Of a stretch of 64,000 nt of DNA, positions 62,208 through 64,000 are shown piece after piece. Made by a program: the position numbers and the translations under genes. Source of the stretch: an uncultured Bacteroidales bacterium (GTDB lineage Bacteria > Bacteroidota > Bacteroidia > Bacteroidales > Paludibacteraceae); the NCBI GenBank assembly GCA_900321005.1, contig ONUF01000003.1, positions 1-64,000 on the forward strand. The letters run 5' to 3'. The first letter of the stretch is position 1. Each line of letters begins with the position of its first letter. The notes under the pieces were generated by a model. The model did no database searches and was not told the origin of the DNA. It saw nothing but the letters and a program-made list of their open reading frames with translations.

Positions 62208-64000
62208 ATGGTTAAGAAAAGAAGATTTCTACTCATCGGTATTCTATTGTGGGGGCTTGGGGCGTTCCCTCTAAACCCTAATTCTCTAATCCCTCACTCC
62301 TTAAATCTCGACGACATCGTCCTCGACATCTATAATGCCGTCACCGAACTCGGCGAAATCGATTATGAACAACTACAATCGGACCTCTACACCCTTCATG
62401 AATCGCCTATCGACCTGAACCACACCTCCGAAGAGGAACTCTCCCAACTCCATTTCCTCTCGCCCCGCCAGATTGACGACATCCTTCTTTATGCCGACAA
62501 ACATCCCTTCGAATCGCTTTACGAACTTCGCATGATCCAGAGCCTCGCCGATTATGAGATCCGCGACCTCCTGCCCTTTGTCATGATCACAAATGACAAA
62601 TGGCAAATTACACATCACACATTAAACATAAAAGATGTTTTTCATGATGCTAAGCATGAAATTCTTACTCGTGTCGATGCCCGCAATATCGAAGCCTTCG
62701 AAGGCACCGATCCCATGTACGTCCAGACGCGCTATCGCTTTGATTATCAGCGCCGTGTGATCTTCGGTCTTCAACTTCGCCGACCCGCCGGAGGCGATGC
62801 GCAAAGTCTTCAATACGGCGCCTACCTCCAACTCCGCGACATCGGACATCTTCATACGCTCGTTGCCGGTAATTTCCAAGCCTCTTTCGGGCAAGGTCTT
62901 GTACTCGCGCCCGTTTTTCGTTCCGGCAAATCGGCTTACGTCACTTCTGTTGGACAGACCACCGAAGGACTCCGCTATTACTCTTCCGTAGATGGCGAAG
63001 GACTCCACGGCGCAGGAGCGACCTTGCGTTGGGAATGGAACAAATCCACCCGCCTGGATGTCAGTGCTTTATACAGCCTCAAGCGCGCGAATGACTCCAC
63101 TTGGCATCATCTCGTCGGCGCGAATGTCACCGTCCGACACAAGCGCTTACAGGTCCAACTGACGGCTATCGAAAATATCTGGTCCGACAGCATTCATCCT
63201 TACCGCAATGCGGCGTATAACCGCCACTATTTCCGCGGCTACAATCAAGCCGTCCTTGGCGCCTCCGCCCGTTACAACCACGGCTGGTTCGATGCCTTCG
63301 CCGAAGTAGCCGCTGCGCAGAACAACGAACAATCACCAATCAGCAATAATCAATCATCAATAACAAAATCCCATTGGGGTTTTGGAACTATTATAGGTTC
63401 CAGATTTTACCCCACAGATGGGATTTCGTTAATAGCCCTCTACCGCTATTACTCGCCCTATTTCGACAATGCCCTCGGTTATGCGTTTTCCGAGACTTCG
63501 CGTCTGGGCGATGAGAACGGAGGCTATCTGGGTTTCGAGATCTCGCGCCTCAAGAACTGGCGCTTCTGGGGTTACGGCGACCTTTTCTATTTCTCCGGAC
63601 CCAAATACGGCATTCCGCAATACCCTTCCCTCGGCTACGATGCCCTCTTTGAGATGCAATATCATTCACCTATCATAAATCAACAATCATCAATCAACAA
63701 TCACAAATGGCAACTTGCCTTTCGCGCCCGAGCGAAAAAGAAAGGTGCCAATTCCACCTACTCCTCCCGCGCCTGGTTCGATTGCCAATATAACGGCTGG
63801 TCTTTCCGCACAAACATCGACGCCAACTTGGTTAATCAATCATCAATTAGCAATAATCAATTACCCATCACCTACGGTGTCTCTGTTTTTCAAGACCTTG
63901 CCTATAATTTTCAAATGGCAAATGGCAAATCGCAAATACCATTGGAGTTACGCCTCCGCCTCCAATTCTTCGATGCCCAAGACTGGGACAACCGCATCTA
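62208..64000 (+). CDS. Helix-hairpin-helix outer membrane protein (cut by window end)
   Basis: An open frame of at least 597 codons from the ATG at 62208, still open at 64000. After a signal peptide (MVKKRRFLLIGILLWGLGAF) come two helix-hairpin-helix-like segments (about residues 55-125: SPIDLNHTSEEELSQLHFL and HPFESLYELRMIQSLADY). Then alternating beta strands typical of an outer membrane barrel begin (YRFDYQRRVIFGLQLRR, GNFQASFGQGLVLAP, SALYSLKR). The family is common in Bacteroidota, function unknown. At least five repeat-coded stretches are in frame: PLNPNSLIPHSLN, TNDKWQITHHTLN, SPISNNQSSIT, IINQQSSINNHKW and NQSSISNNQLPI. Confidence 0.85.
   Translation, partial: MVKKRRFLLIGILLWGLGAFPLNPNSLIPHSLNLDDIVLDIYNAVTELGEIDYEQLQSDLYTLHESPIDLNHTSEEELSQLHFLSPRQIDDILLYADKHPFESLYELRMIQSLADYEIRDLLPFVMITNDKWQITHHTLNIKDVFHDAKHEILTRVDARNIEAFEGTDPMYVQTRYRFDYQRRVIFGLQLRRPAGGDAQSLQYGAYLQLRDIGHLHTLVAGNFQASFGQGLVLAPVFRSGKSAYVTSVGQTTEGLRYYSSVDGEGLHGAGATLRWEWNKSTRLDVSALYSLKRANDSTWHHLVGANVTVRHKRLQVQLTAIENIWSDSIHPYRNAAYNRHYFRGYNQAVLGASARYNHGWFDAFAEVAAAQNNEQSPISNNQSSITKSHWGFGTIIGSRFYPTDGISLIALYRYYSPYFDNALGYAFSETSRLGDENGGYLGFEISRLKNWRFWGYGDLFYFSGPKYGIPQYPSLGYDALFEMQYHSPIINQQSSINNHKWQLAFRARAKKKGANSTYSSRAWFDCQYNGWSFRTNIDANLVNQSSISNNQLPITYGVSVFQDLAYNFQMANGKSQIPLELRLRLQFFDAQDWDNRI
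62267..62303 (+). repeat. CCCTAATTCTCTAAT repeat at the start of the helix-hairpin-helix gene
   Basis: Units CCCTCTAAA, CCCTAATT, CTCTAAT, CCCTCACT, in frame, directly after the signal peptide. Confidence 0.65.
62587..62630 (+). repeat. ACAAATG/GCAAATT repeat inside the helix-hairpin-helix gene
   Basis: Units CACAAATGA, CAAATGG, CAAATTA, CACATCA, CACATTA, in frame, between the helix-hairpin-helix part and the barrel. Confidence 0.7.
63339..63372 (+). repeat. AATCAGCAATAATCA repeat inside the helix-hairpin-helix gene
   Basis: Units AATCACC, AATCAGC, AATAATC, AATCATC, AATAACA, in frame, translated SPISNNQSSIT in a predicted barrel loop. Confidence 0.8.
63670..63712 (+). repeat. AATCAACAATCATC repeat inside the helix-hairpin-helix gene
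   Basis: Units ATCATAA, ATCAACA, ATCATCA, ATCAACA, ATCACAA, in frame, translated IINQQSSINNHKW. Confidence 0.8.
63830..63862 (+). repeat. AATCAATCATCAATT repeat inside the helix-hairpin-helix gene
   Basis: Units AATCAATC, ATCAATT, AGCAATA, ATCAATT, in frame, translated NQSSISNNQLPI. A further short CAAATGG array follows at about 63913-63935. Confidence 0.8.

Noticed and set aside
1..64000. Mobile elements, transposases, integrases, prophage or restriction/defence systems
   Set aside because: I saw no transposase or integrase motifs, no terminal inverted repeats with target duplications and no recognised defence genes; gene content is mainly housekeeping and carbohydrate use.

Overview
The window looks like a chromosomal segment of a member of the Bacteroidales (Bacteroidota), probably an uncultured gut or rumen type lineage; I cannot place it at family level. 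Reasons: promoters of the Bacteroidota type (TTTGC about 18-19 nt before TAnnTTTGCA) in front of many genes, an SdhC-SdhA-SdhB fumarate reductase/succinate dehydrogenase of the two-haem type, RseC followed by an Rnf cluster in the order BCDGEA, the porQ-cmk-ispH trio with a type IX secretion (T9SS) component, a DUF3467 protein, a PCMD protein and a DPP III with the HECxGH form of its zinc motif. I count 44 protein genes (two cut by the window ends) and three tRNA genes (Ala-GGC, Met-CAT, Phe-GAA).

Layout. 1-4.5 kb: end of an unrecognised gene, ybeY, a secreted pectate lyase, and a convergent secreted nuclease. 4.5-12.3 kb (minus strand): ftsK-lolA-trxB with 4-nt overlaps, followed by sdhC-sdhA-sdhB and a long hairpin terminator. 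12.4-17.6 kb (plus): rseC and rnfBCDGEA. 17.6-30.5 kb: tRNA-Ala, a C10 cysteine protease, a 3001-residue endonuclease I protein with a T9SS sorting domain, and a small membrane protein with a sorting-signal-like tail. 30.4-37.8 kb (minus): PCMD protein, glycosyltransferase, DUF3467, nucleoside phosphorylase, DPP III and an AroA-glycosyltransferase fusion, apparently one transcription unit. 37.8-42.7 kb (minus): pta-ackA-amylase-ubiA. 42.8-45.8 kb (plus): two OmpA-type envelope proteins around tRNA-Met. 45.8-54.5 kb (minus): three secreted GH13 amylases (one with two catalytic domains), then two deoxynucleoside kinases. 54.5-64 kb: trmO, tRNA-Phe, porQ-cmk-ispH, malQ, a lipid-flippase-like membrane protein and the start of a helix-hairpin-helix outer membrane protein.

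How it fits together. Secreted amylases, an intracellular GH13, DPE2-like MalQ and pectate lyase feed sugar into an anaerobic metabolism in which Rnf (ferredoxin:NAD, ion pumping), fumarate reductase and the Pta-AckA acetate branch conserve energy. Several secreted enzymes carry T9SS-type C termini, and PorQ is encoded in the same window.

Most unusual: (1) short tandem repeats of 7-12 nt units, different in sequence from place to place, sit between genes and also in frame inside conserved genes (aroA, trmO, ispH, a glycosyltransferase, a flippase-like protein, porQ, the helix-hairpin-helix protein); (2) RnfB is cut to 140 residues and lacks all ferredoxin-type clusters; (3) a compacted AroA is fused to an N-terminally shortened glycosyltransferase, with a repeat at the junction; (4) SdhA has an extra Ala/Lys-rich N-terminal helix of about 50 residues; (5) about 300-nt near-identical modules are shared by the neighbouring protease and nuclease genes; (6) all four convergent gene pairs overlap at their stop codons.
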